Assembly (NCBI RefSeq): GCF_000820025.1
Contig: NZ_CDBI01000092.1
Span: 48,839-96,924 of the forward strand
Origin: Aeromonas popoffii
GTDB taxonomy: Bacteria > Pseudomonadota > Gammaproteobacteria > Enterobacterales > Aeromonadaceae
Length of the DNA stretch: 48,086 bases
Reading direction: 5' to 3'
Shown here: one piece after another, positions 39,289-46,421 of the stretch
Layout of the letters: the number at the start of each line of letters is the position of its first letter
Position numbering within the stretch: the first letter of the stretch is position 1
Position numbers and translations under genes: made by a program
Notes under the pieces: model-generated
Told to the model about the DNA's origin: nothing
Database searches by the model: none
Seen by the model: only the letters and a program-made list of their open reading frames with translations

Positions 39289-39330
39289 ATTGCAGTCCCT
39301 GAAAATGAGTTAAGGGGGCAAATCGCCCGA

Positions 39331-39360
39331 TAAAAACCACTTTGATCCACTTTTCCCCAC
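39331..39360 (-). promoter_or_regulatory. MraZ operator, three 10-base direct repeats
   Basis: Minus strand GTGGGGAAAA, GTGGATCAAA, GTGGTTTTTA in direct succession: a GTGGN core every 10 bases, matching the reported MraZ signal of TGGGN repeats with 5-base spacers. The first repeat begins at the predicted start of transcription, so MraZ bound here would block the mra promoter. Confidence 0.87.
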
Positions 39361-39365
39361 CTTGA

Positions 39366-39394
39366 AGTTTAAGGACGTGCTGAGGGCTTTTCAA
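39366..39394 (-). promoter_or_regulatory. mra promoter (sigma-70) for the dcw cluster
   Basis: Minus strand TTGAAA (39389-39394), a 17-base spacer and TAAACT (39366-39371); start near 39359 and a leader of about 70 bases to the mraZ TTG. Placement directly over the MraZ repeats supports it strongly. I see no other good promoter between rnpB and mraZ. Confidence 0.72.
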
Positions 39395-39420
39395 GCGAGG
39401 ATATCGGGCATAGGGAACAT

Positions 39421-39691
39421 ATTGACGCAGTGTTTGGGCAGCGCTGATTAAATGAGTTGATTTTCCACGAGTTATTTGAGTTAACGGCAATCTGATTAAT
39501 TGAAATCAACTAAAAAATAAACAAAGCGGACAAAAAAGACACATTGGAGGCACCCCTCTTTTCTTGGTACTCGATCAGCACTTCAACCATGCATAAAAAA
39601 TAATAAGCATTTGATTTTAAATATGAAATATCAAAAAAACACTCAACAGAAAACATCACAGCCCAAACGGTGACAATATTTTTCCAGATAA
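39421..39691 (-). other. A+T-rich spacer between rnpB terminator and mra promoter
   Basis: About 270 bases without a credible gene. Base composition is far from its surroundings: 13 G+C in the 60 bases at 39601-39660. It contains only a 26-codon frame (39510-39590, minus) without a ribosome site, and short imperfect repeats of T-rich sequence. It could act as an upstream activating or nucleoid-protein-binding tract for the mra promoter. Confidence 0.5.
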
Positions 39692-39726
39692 TAAAAAAAG
39701 AGCCTCGCGATAAATCGCAAGGCTCT
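39692..39726 (-). terminator. Rho-independent terminator of rnpB
   Basis: Minus strand AGAGCCTTGCGA-TTTA-TCGCGAGGCTCT followed by TTTTTT; a 12-bp stem with one G-U pair, starting 9 bases past the predicted mature 3' end. Confidence 0.95.
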
Positions 39727-39734
39727 TCAGGAAG

Positions 39735-40122
<388 letters not shown>

Positions 40123-40129
40123 GGCGCGG

Positions 40130-40159
40130 ATTATAGCCTTGTCCGCCGGCCCGGGTAAA
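40130..40159 (-). promoter_or_regulatory. rnpB promoter
   Basis: Minus strand TTTACC (40154-40159), an 18-base spacer and perfect TATAAT (40130-40135), ending 7 bases before the rnpB 5' end. The G+C-rich stretch between -10 and start (CCGCGCC) resembles the discriminators of growth-rate and ppGpp-controlled stable RNA genes. Confidence 0.82.
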
Positions 40160-40182
40160 CCTGCAATTGGCCTTTCCCCGGA

Positions 40183-41016
40183 TTAATAGTGATCGAGACC
40201 GTATTTGTAGAGGGCATTCTTCTTGACGCCATGGATCTCTGCAGTCAGGGCTGCCGCTTTTTTCAGCGGCAATTCGGCGACCAGCAGCCCCAGTGTGCGG
40301 ATAGCCTCGGCGGGCAGCTCTTCATCCACCTTGCTGGCACCGGCGACCACCAGCACGATCTCACCACGGCAGCGGTTATCGTCCTGACCGAGCCAAGTCA
40401 GCATCTCGGAGGCTGGCAGACCATGGATGGACTCAAAGGTCTTGGTCAGCTCGCGGCATACCACCACCTTACGCTCCCCCAGAATGCGAGCGATCGCTTC
40501 CACCGTATCCTGCACCCGGCGCGGGGATTCATAGAACACCAGCGAGCGGGTGTCTTCGATTACCGCCTGTAACCTATCATCACGCCCCTTGGCCTTCGCG
40601 GGCAAGAACCCTTCGAAGGCGAAACGGTCGGTCGGCAGGCCAGCGGCGCTCAACGCCGTGATGGCGGCACAGGGACCGGGCAGCGGCACCACCTTGACCC
40701 CGGCCTCACGACAGCGGGTGACCAAGTGGTAACCGGGGTCGCTGATGAGCGGGGTGCCCGCATCCGAGACCAGGGCGACGTTCTTGCCCTCCCTGATCCT
40801 GCCGATCAGCACATCGGCTTTCTGCTGCTCGTTGTGATCGTGCAGCGCGAAGGTCGGCACCGAGATTTGGTAATGGCTGAGCAGGATACCGGTATGACGC
40901 GTATCCTCGGCAGCCACCAGATCGACACTGCGTAAAATGTCCAATGCACGCTGGGTGATGTCCGCCAGATTACCGATCGGAGTGGGGACTATATACAGGG
41001 TTGGGATGTCACTCAT
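40183..41016 (-). CDS. rsmI: 16S rRNA 2'-O-ribose C1402 methyltransferase RsmI
   Basis: Tetrapyrrole-methylase-fold enzyme (277 aa, E. coli 286) that 2'-O-methylates C1402, the nucleotide that RsmH methylates on the base. The N-terminal [14 protein letters not shown] (about 8-21), AEDTRHT (about 36-42), [16 protein letters not shown] (about 84-99), [18 protein letters not shown] and FYESPRR are all family markers. GGAG lies about 6 bases before the ATG. It is divergent from lpoA and lies directly upstream of rnpB, whose promoter begins 24 bases after its stop. Confidence 0.97.
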   Translation of the reverse strand: MSDIPTLYIVPTPIGNLADITQRALDILRSVDLVAAEDTRHTGILLSHYQISVPTFALHDHNEQQKADVLIGRIREGKNVALVSDAGTPLISDPGYHLVTRCREAGVKVVPLPGPCAAITALSAAGLPTDRFAFEGFLPAKAKGRDDRLQAVIEDTRSLVFYESPRRVQDTVEAIARILGERKVVVCRELTKTFESIHGLPASEMLTWLGQDDNRCRGEIVLVVAGASKVDEELPAEAIRTLGLLVAELPLKKAAALTAEIHGVKKNALYKYGLDHY

Positions 41017-41039
41017 GGGATCTCCGAGTGTCCCGACAA

Positions 41040-41068
41040 TTGTGTCGCCATATTGGCCCGTTTACACT
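41040..41068 (+). promoter_or_regulatory. lpoA promoter
   Basis: TTGTGT (41040-41045), a 17-base spacer and TACACT (41063-41068); start near 41075, about 20 bases before the chosen lpoA ATG. A 5-bp inverted repeat CGACA-ATTG-TGTCG (41034-41047) straddles the -35 and could be an operator. The promoter argues against an ATG start at 41069. Confidence 0.55.
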
Positions 41069-41095
41069 ATGGAGAACTTCAACACTGGTCGGGGA

Positions 41096-43003
41096 ATGAA
41101 CTTGAACCGGGTTACAAAGCAGCTAAGTGTATCACGACTCTTCGGCATCCTACTCGCGGCAGTACTGCTCGCCGCCTGTGCGTCGGAGCCCAACCAACCT
41201 TCCGTGCAACCAGGCATGCCGTCTGCGTTCTCCAATCTGACCAAGAATGCCCAGTGGTATCTGGAGCAGGTGGACCAAGCCAAACCGGCCGACGCCTTCA
41301 CCTGGCAGGTGATGGCGGCGCGCAGCTATCTGGCACTCGGCCAGGCCAAACCGGCCTCGGCCCTGTACCAGCAACTGCAGAAGCAGGCCCAGAGCGCGGA
41401 GCAGAATGCGCAGTTGCAACTGTTGCAGGCACATCTGTTGCTCGCCCAGGGCAACGCCAACCAGGCGCTGATCCTGCTGGAGGGCAAGCCGGAGGTGGCG
41501 CTGGATGCCGATACCCAGAAGAATTGGTATCGCCAGCGGGTAGTACTGCAACTGGACATCAACAACAAGTTTGGAGCCGCCAAGTCGCTGATCCTGCTGG
41601 AGCCCTATCTGGCCCAGAATGAGCTGGCGACCAACCATCAGCAGATCTGGTCACTGCTGAAAAGCATGACCCCGTCCACCCTGCAGGCGCTGGAAGAAGC
41701 CCCCGCCCCCGATGTGACCACTGGCTGGCTGCGACTGGCAGCACTGGTGAACGAGTTTGGTGCCCAGCCCAATCAGATGGCCCGCCAGCTGGCGGGCTGG
41801 AAGCAAGCCTTCCCGCACCACCCGGCCCAGAAAGACATGCCGGCGGGTCTGGGTGATCTGGCAACCAGCAACCTCAATACACTGCAACAGATCGCCGTGT
41901 TCCTGCCGCTCTCCGGTAACCTGGAGCCTCAAGGCGCCGCCATTCGCAACGGCATGTTGATGTCTTACAAGGAGAATCAGGGCCAATTCACCCTGAACTT
42001 CTACGACACCCAGTCCAAGACGATGGGCGAGCTCTACAAGCAGGCCATTCAGGAAGGGGCCGACATGATCATAGGCCCGCTGCTCAAGGACCGGGTCGAG
42101 GAGCTGCTCAAGTCCAATCCGACCGTCCCCGTGCTGGCGCTCAACGAGCTGGACCAGCCGATCGTCAACGACAACACCTTCTACTTTTCCCTCTCGGCTG
42201 CCGCCGATGCGGCCCAGGCCGCGCAATATCTCTACGGTCAGGGTTATCGCAAGCCGTTGCTGATCGCCGCCCAGGGGCGGATCGGCTACAGCAGCATCAA
42301 GGCGTTTGAGCAGGCATGGGCCGCCGTGAGCCAGGACCCGCCGGTCGTGGCCACCTTCGGTGCCCGCAACGAGGTGCAGGGGATGGTCAAAAATGCCCTG
42401 AGCGGCCGCTCGACCGCCCGGGCCGGGGAAGTGGTGCAACTCTCAGCCGCAGCCCCGCGCAGCATAGATGTGGTCTATGTCGTCGCCAACAGCCTGGAGA
42501 CCCGGATGATCAAGCCCTATGTGGACATCTCGGTCAATCCCATGGGCAGTCTGCCCATCTACAGCAGCTCACGTGGCTACGACAGCGCCACCACAGAGGT
42601 TGCCTCCGAGCTCAATAGCATGCATATCTCCGACATGCCACTGCTGCTGGGTGGCTACGAGAAGCAACGGGAGCAAATTGCCCTGCTCTGGCCACAGACC
42701 CAGGGTGACCTGCTACGCCTCTTCGCGCTCGGTTACGATGCCGTCAGCCTGGCGGAAAACCTGCAGCAGATGCGCAAGGTCAATGCCATGCAGCAACCTG
42801 GCATGAGTGGCCAGCTGAGCGTGGACGCCAGTGGCAACATAGTGCGGGTACTGGACTGGGCCACCTACCAGAACGGCAAGCTGGTCAGTGACAGTGCCAT
42901 GCCCCAGCTAGAGGGAGCCTCCGATGAAGGGTCTATTGGCACGGATGAGCCAGCAGTGGCAGAACCTGTTCCCGTCACCGACGAGCAAGGGATCGCACTT
43001 TGA
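41096..43003 (+). CDS. lpoA: Outer-membrane lipoprotein LpoA, activator of PBP1A
   Basis: Outer-membrane lipoprotein (635 aa) that reaches through the peptidoglycan to stimulate the synthase PBP1A. The signal peptide has a LLAAC lipobox: Cys near residue 28, 'LFGILLAAVLLAAC'. The N-terminal half (about 45-250) is TPR-like helices ('YLEQVDQAKPADAFTWQVMAARSYLALGQ', broken at natural points), and the C-terminal half (about 270-580) is a type I periplasmic-binding-protein fold ('IAVFLPLSGNLEPQGAAIRNGML' region). An acidic tail follows. I chose the ATG at 41096 because it follows the predicted promoter and gives a standard lipoprotein signal; its ribosome site (GGTCGGGGA) is very close. Its last 80 bases overlap yraN. 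Confidence 0.93.
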   Translation: MNLNRVTKQLSVSRLFGILLAAVLLAACASEPNQPSVQPGMPSAFSNLTKNAQWYLEQVDQAKPADAFTWQVMAARSYLALGQAKPASALYQQLQKQAQSAEQNAQLQLLQAHLLLAQGNANQALILLEGKPEVALDADTQKNWYRQRVVLQLDINNKFGAAKSLILLEPYLAQNELATNHQQIWSLLKSMTPSTLQALEEAPAPDVTTGWLRLAALVNEFGAQPNQMARQLAGWKQAFPHHPAQKDMPAGLGDLATSNLNTLQQIAVFLPLSGNLEPQGAAIRNGMLMSYKENQGQFTLNFYDTQSKTMGELYKQAIQEGADMIIGPLLKDRVEELLKSNPTVPVLALNELDQPIVNDNTFYFSLSAAADAAQAAQYLYGQGYRKPLLIAAQGRIGYSSIKAFEQAWAAVSQDPPVVATFGARNEVQGMVKNALSGRSTARAGEVVQLSAAAPRSIDVVYVVANSLETRMIKPYVDISVNPMGSLPIYSSSRGYDSATTEVASELNSMHISDMPLLLGGYEKQREQIALLWPQTQGDLLRLFALGYDAVSLAENLQQMRKVNAMQQPGMSGQLSVDASGNIVRVLDWATYQNGKLVSDSAMPQLEGASDEGSIGTDEPAVAEPVPVTDEQGIAL

Positions 43004-43316
43004 GCAGGTAGCGGAACGCTGGTTGCAGGCCCGAGGTCTGCAACCCGTGACCCGCAACTACCGCTGTCGAGGGGGCGAAATCGATCTCATCATGCGCCAG
43101 GGGGAAACCCTGGTGTTTGTTGAGGTCCGCTACCGCGCCAACACCAGCCATGGCGGAGCAGCCGGCTCAGTCACCCGGCGCAAGCAGCACAAGATCGTGC
43201 TGGCAGCGCGCCACTATTTCAAGCAACATGCCATCAACGAGGCCAGCCAGGCCTGCCGATTCGATGTGATTGCGTTCGAGGGAGACCAGCCAGACTGGAT
43301 CCAGAACGCATTTTAA
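42924..43316 (+). CDS. yraN: YraN/UPF0102 family nuclease-like protein
   Basis: 130-residue cytosolic protein with a restriction-endonuclease-like fold (E. coli YraN 131 aa). The core is FEQVAERWLQARG (near 26-38), then RGGEIDLIM, which gives the acidic residues of a PD-(D/E)XK site (near 50-58), and FVEVRYR near 66. 'GSVTRRKQHK' completes the family pattern. Its precise function is not established. GGGAG about 6 bases before the ATG supports a start inside lpoA, giving an 80-base out-of-frame overlap. An ATG seven codons later is an alternative that would still overlap. diaA follows 9 bases on. Confidence 0.9.
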   Translation: MKGLLARMSQQWQNLFPSPTSKGSHFEQVAERWLQARGLQPVTRNYRCRGGEIDLIMRQGETLVFVEVRYRANTSHGGAAGSVTRRKQHKIVLAARHYFKQHAINEASQACRFDVIAFEGDQPDWIQNAF

Positions 43317-43325
43317 GAGGACCCT

Positions 43326-43916
43326 ATGACTGACCGCATCAAAGAGAACTACACCGAAAGCATCCAGACCAAGATTGCCGCCGCCGAGGCGCTGCCGGAC
43401 GCTATCCATACTGCGGCCCAGATGCTGACCATCTGTCTGCTCAATGGCCACAAGGTGATGGCGTGCGGTAATGGTCCTTCTGCGGCGCTGGCCCAGCTGT
43501 TCATCTCGGAGCTGGTCAACTGCTACGAGACAGAGCGCCCCTCCCTGCCCGGCATGGCACTGACCCCCGACATGGCCACCATCAGCGCCATCGCCACCGA
43601 CCATGGCTTCGAGGAAGTCTATGCCAAGCAGATCCGGGCTCTGGGTCAGCCCGGCGACATCCTGGTGGTCATCACCACCACGGGTAACAGCCGCAGCCTG
43701 ATCAAGGCAGCCGAAGCCGCGCTCTCCCGCGACATGACGATAGTCGTGCTGGGTGGCGGTGACGGCGGCGAGATCGCCGGCTTGCTCGGCCCCAACGATG
43801 TGGAGATCCGGGTGCCATCCGCCCGTCGCCCCCGCATTCTGGAAGTAAACCTGTTGACCCTGCACTGCCTGTGTGACCTCATCGACCAGACTCTTTTCCC
43901 GCAACAGGAAGATTGA
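43326..43916 (+). CDS. diaA: DnaA initiator-associating protein DiaA (SIS domain)
   Basis: SIS-domain protein (196 aa, same as E. coli) that as a tetramer binds DnaA and promotes ordered assembly at the origin. The N-terminal helices are followed by '[16 protein letters not shown]' (about 44-59, sugar-phosphate-type loop) and '[15 protein letters not shown]' (about 113-127). It is related to GmhA, but the length and context (lpoA-yraN-diaA-dolP) favour DiaA. AGAGGACCCT precedes the ATG, and dolP starts 4 bases after the stop. Confidence 0.92.
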   Translation: MTDRIKENYTESIQTKIAAAEALPDAIHTAAQMLTICLLNGHKVMACGNGPSAALAQLFISELVNCYETERPSLPGMALTPDMATISAIATDHGFEEVYAKQIRALGQPGDILVVITTTGNSRSLIKAAEAALSRDMTIVVLGGGDGGEIAGLLGPNDVEIRVPSARRPRILEVNLLTLHCLCDLIDQTLFPQQED

Positions 43917-43920
43917 AACC

Positions 43921-44499
43921 ATGAAGAAGCAAACTCTCCTGCTCGGCCTGCTGGCCGGCACCCTGCTGCTGCAAGGCTGCGCGGCCGTGGTGGTGGGCGG
44001 TGCCGCCGGTACTGCCAAGGCTTCCGGCGATCGCCGCACCCTGGGGGCCCAGTGGAGCGATCAGGCCATAGAGCTGAAAGCGGCCAACCTGCTGGCCGAC
44101 AACAAGCCGCTGAGCGCGGCCAGCAAGATCAGCGTCTACAGCAACAACGGCCGTGTGCTGCTGGTCGGTCAGACACCTTCTGACGCTTACAAACTCGAAG
44201 CAGGCAAGATAGTGGCCCGTATCGACGGGGTACGCCACGTCTACAACGAACTGCGCCTCGGCCAGCCGGTCAGCATAGGGGTTCGCAGCAATGACTCCTG
44301 GATCACCTCCAAAGTCCGTGCAGACATGCTGGGAGCCAAGAACTTCGACAGCGCCAAGGTCAAGGTGGTCACCGAGAATGGCGAGGTGTTCCTGATTGGC
44401 CTGGTCACTCGTCAGGAAGGGGATCGAGCCGTTGAGATAGCCCGCCACGTCAGCGGCGTGAAGCGCGTTATCAAGGCTTTCGAGTTCGCCCAGAACTGA
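43921..44499 (+). CDS. dolP: Outer-membrane lipoprotein DolP (YraP), dual BON domain
   Basis: Lipoprotein of 192 aa with a signal peptide ending in the LLQGC lipobox (Cys near 20), then two BON domains (about 45-112 and 120-190, each ending in a 'GVRHVYNEL' or 'GVKRVIKAF' type strand). In E. coli DolP binds anionic phospholipid at division sites, supports outer-membrane integrity and helps the BAM complex. AGGA lies about 10 bases upstream of the ATG. It is last in the lpoA-yraN-diaA-dolP unit and is followed by a bidirectional terminator. Confidence 0.95.
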   Translation: MKKQTLLLGLLAGTLLLQGCAAVVVGGAAGTAKASGDRRTLGAQWSDQAIELKAANLLADNKPLSAASKISVYSNNGRVLLVGQTPSDAYKLEAGKIVARIDGVRHVYNELRLGQPVSIGVRSNDSWITSKVRADMLGAKNFDSAKVKVVTENGEVFLIGLVTRQEGDRAVEIARHVSGVKRVIKAFEFAQN

Positions 44500-44521
44500 G
44501 CGACGAGCAAACCGCTATAAA

Positions 44522-44549
44522 AAAAACGCAGCCAACTGGCTGCGTTTTT
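44522..44549 (+). terminator. Bidirectional terminator between dolP and sspB
   Basis: AAAAACGCAGCC-AACT-GGCTGCGTTTTT, a 12-bp perfect stem with A and T runs on either side. The sspB stop codon (44548-44550) overlaps its last bases, so one compact element serves both converging genes. Confidence 0.94.
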
Positions 44550-44973
44550 ATTTGATGACTTTCAGCGTCGGACGACCAGTCGGACGCGGTGGTTCCGGCT
44601 CAGGCTCCGCCGGTGCTTCGGCCTGCTCCAGCCAAAGGTCGTAACCCGGCTCGGGCGGGAACAGGGTACCCACGCCATTTTCCCGGGCATGAATGGCCAG
44701 CACGGCCGCCATCGGGATATAAACCTGCTGGGAGACACCACCAAAACGGGCGCTGAAGCTGATGGCTTCATTATCCATGTGGAACTGCCCCACCGCACGC
44801 GGCGCTATGTTCAACACAATTTGTCCATCCTGGACAAACTGCATCGGCACCATCACATGAGGGATATTGACGTTGACCACCAGATGCGGGGTCAGCTCGT
44901 TATCCAGTAACCAGTCAAAGAACGCCCGTAACAGATACGGGCGACTGGGTGTCATTGTCGGTTCCATGCTCAT
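44548..44973 (-). CDS. sspB: ClpXP adaptor SspB
   Basis: Adaptor (141 aa) that delivers ssrA-tagged and other substrates to ClpXP. The folded N-terminal domain (about 10-115) contains RPYLLRAFFDWLLDNELTPHLVV, broken in E. coli at few places, and the 'QIVLNIAPRAV' and 'ARFGGVSQQV' substrate-groove strands. A short Pro/Glu-rich linker then leads to the C-terminal ClpX-binding motif GRPTLKVIK. The linker is shorter than in E. coli (165 aa total). Its ATG overlaps the sspA stop by 4 bases; a later ATG two codons in is possible. Confidence 0.96.
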   Translation of the reverse strand: MSMEPTMTPSRPYLLRAFFDWLLDNELTPHLVVNVNIPHVMVPMQFVQDGQIVLNIAPRAVGQFHMDNEAISFSARFGGVSQQVYIPMAAVLAIHARENGVGTLFPPEPGYDLWLEQAEAPAEPEPEPPRPTGRPTLKVIK

Positions 44974-45599
44974 ACGCCAGCACGGATCTCGCGCTCGGCT
45001 TCAGTCAGGGAAGCCTGGAAGGATTCACGCTCGAACAGACGCACCATGTAAGCCTTCAGCTCCTTGGCTCCACGGCCGGCGAAGTCAATGCCGAGACTCG
45101 GCAGACGCCACAGCAGCGGGGCCATATAGCAATCGACCAGACCGAACTCTTCGCTCATGAAATAGGGCATTTCACCGAAGATGGGCGCAATAGCCAGCAG
45201 GTTGTCTCGCAGCTCGGCGCGTGCCGCATCCACGTCAGTACCCGCCATGATCTTGTCAGCCAGGGAGTACCAGTCCAGCTCGATGCGATGCATCATCAAA
45301 CGGCTGTTACCACGGGCTACCGGGTAAACGGGCATCAGGGGCGGGTGCGGGAAGCGCTCGTCCAGATACTCCATGATGATGCGTGAGGTGTACAGTGCCA
45401 GCTCACGATCGACCAGAGTCGGTACTGTGTTGTACGGGTTCAGCTCGGCCAGCTCATCCGGCAGGTTGCTTGGGTCAACCTGGCAAATATCTACGCTAAC
45501 ACCCTTCTCCGCCAGGACAATGCGCACCTGATGGCTGAACATATCGTTGGCACCGGAAAACAGCGTCATTACCGAACGCTTATTGGCAGCTACAGCCAT
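44970..45599 (-). CDS. sspA: Stringent starvation protein A, RNA polymerase-associated
   Basis: GST-fold protein without GST activity (209 aa, E. coli 212) that binds sigma-70 RNA polymerase, helps acid and starvation survival and lowers H-NS in E. coli. The thioredoxin-like N-terminal domain contains 'NPYNTVPTLVDRELALYTSRIIMEYL' (with natural breaks). The surface PHP pocket (FPHPPLMPVYPVARG, near 83-97) needed for function is intact. First gene of sspA-sspB, behind a promoter that overlaps the petC terminator. Confidence 0.96.
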   Translation of the reverse strand: MAVAANKRSVMTLFSGANDMFSHQVRIVLAEKGVSVDICQVDPSNLPDELAELNPYNTVPTLVDRELALYTSRIIMEYLDERFPHPPLMPVYPVARGNSRLMMHRIELDWYSLADKIMAGTDVDAARAELRDNLLAIAPIFGEMPYFMSEEFGLVDCYMAPLLWRLPSLGIDFAGRGAKELKAYMVRLFERESFQASLTEAEREIRAGV

Positions 45600-45627
45600 T
45601 GAACCCTCCCGTCATTAAAAAGCAGAA

Positions 45628-45660
45628 ACGGCAATGAAGCATCTTGGTCTTCATTGCCGT
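45628..45660 (-). terminator. Terminator after petC, lying in the sspA leader
   Basis: Minus strand ACGGCAATGAAG / CTTCATTGCCGT, a 12-bp perfect stem with a 9-base loop, followed by TTTCTGCTTTTT. It begins 26 bases past the petC stop. The predicted sspA start of transcription falls within its first arm, so part of the hairpin is also transcribed at the head of sspA mRNA. Confidence 0.82.
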
Positions 45661-45662
45661 GC

Positions 45663-45668
45663 ATTATA
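45663..45668 (-). promoter_or_regulatory. sspA promoter -10 element
   Basis: Perfect TATAAT on the minus strand, 64 bases before the sspA ATG, in the 87-base gap after petC. No good -35 is present at 16-18 bases (ACTAAG at 17), so it may need an activator or another contact. Start predicted near 45656. Confidence 0.45.
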
Positions 45669-45686
45669 TTACCCGGATCTGGTCGC

Positions 45687-46421
45687 TTAGTGAACGTCGC
45701 GCCAGAATTCCTTCTTCAACAGCACAGTGAAGATGAAGAAGATCACGATGAATCCGAGTACCCAGAAGCCCATGCGTTCGCGCTCCTGTTGTACCGGTTC
45801 AGCCGAGTAGACCAAGAAGTTTACCAGATCCAGTACCATCTGATCATACTCTTCGTTATTCATTTCACCGTTGCCGTCAGATTTGACACTGACAACCTGC
45901 TGGGTTTCCACCCCATCGACCATATGAGTGGCAAACTCGGCACGCGGCGTGCCTTGCAGCGGCTCCAGTACGTGGGGCATACCCACCGACGGGAACACCA
46001 CGTTGTTCACACCAAACGGACGAGTCTCGTCCACGTAGAAGGAGCGCAGATAGGTGTAGATCCAGTCTGCACCACGCACCCGCGCCACCAGTGTCAGATC
46101 GGGGGGCGGCGCACCAAACCACTTGGCCGCATCCTGCTCTGAAACCGAGTTTTCCATCAGATCACCGATCTTGGCACCGTTGACGATCAGGTTGGCAGCC
46201 ATCAGGTCTTCCGGAATACCTATGTCTGCCGCAACCCGGTTGTAACGCTGGTACTGGGTGCTATGGCAGCCAAAGCAGTAGTTCATGAAGGTGGTGGCAC
46301 CACGCTGCAGGGACGCCTTGTCGTTCAGGTCATAGTTGGCCTTGTCCAACTGCACGGCACCGGTATTGGCAAACACCAGCGCCGGTAGCAGGGTCAGCAC
46401 TGCAAAAATTATTCTTTTCAT
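45687..46421 (-). CDS. petC: Cytochrome c1 of the bc1 complex
   Basis: Haem-c subunit (244 aa) that takes electrons from the Rieske protein and passes them to periplasmic cytochrome c. The signal peptide (about 1-18, ending VFA) is followed by the haem-binding CFGCH at 49-53, and the C-terminal anchor helix (about 220-238) ends in KKEFWRDVH, the usual tail. The start overlaps petB by 4 bases. A terminator follows, so petA-petB-petC is one operon. Confidence 0.96.
   Translation of the reverse strand: MKRIIFAVLTLLPALVFANTGAVQLDKANYDLNDKASLQRGATTFMNYCFGCHSTQYQRYNRVAADIGIPEDLMAANLIVNGAKIGDLMENSVSEQDAAKWFGAPPPDLTLVARVRGADWIYTYLRSFYVDETRPFGVNNVVFPSVGMPHVLEPLQGTPRAEFATHMVDGVETQQVVSVKSDGNGEMNNEEYDQMVLDLVNFLVYSAEPVQQERERMGFWVLGFIVIFFIFTVLLKKEFWRDVH

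Noticed and set aside
39540..39562. GAGG-GGTG-CCTC followed by a T run on the minus strand, resembling a second terminator upstream of mraZ.
   Set aside because: Only a 4-bp stem and about 8 bases separate it from the T run; the real rnpB terminator is 130 bases earlier.
39510..39590. A 26-codon ATG frame on the minus strand in the A+T-rich spacer before mraZ.
   Set aside because: No Shine-Dalgarno, no promoter placed for it, and the composition looks non-coding.
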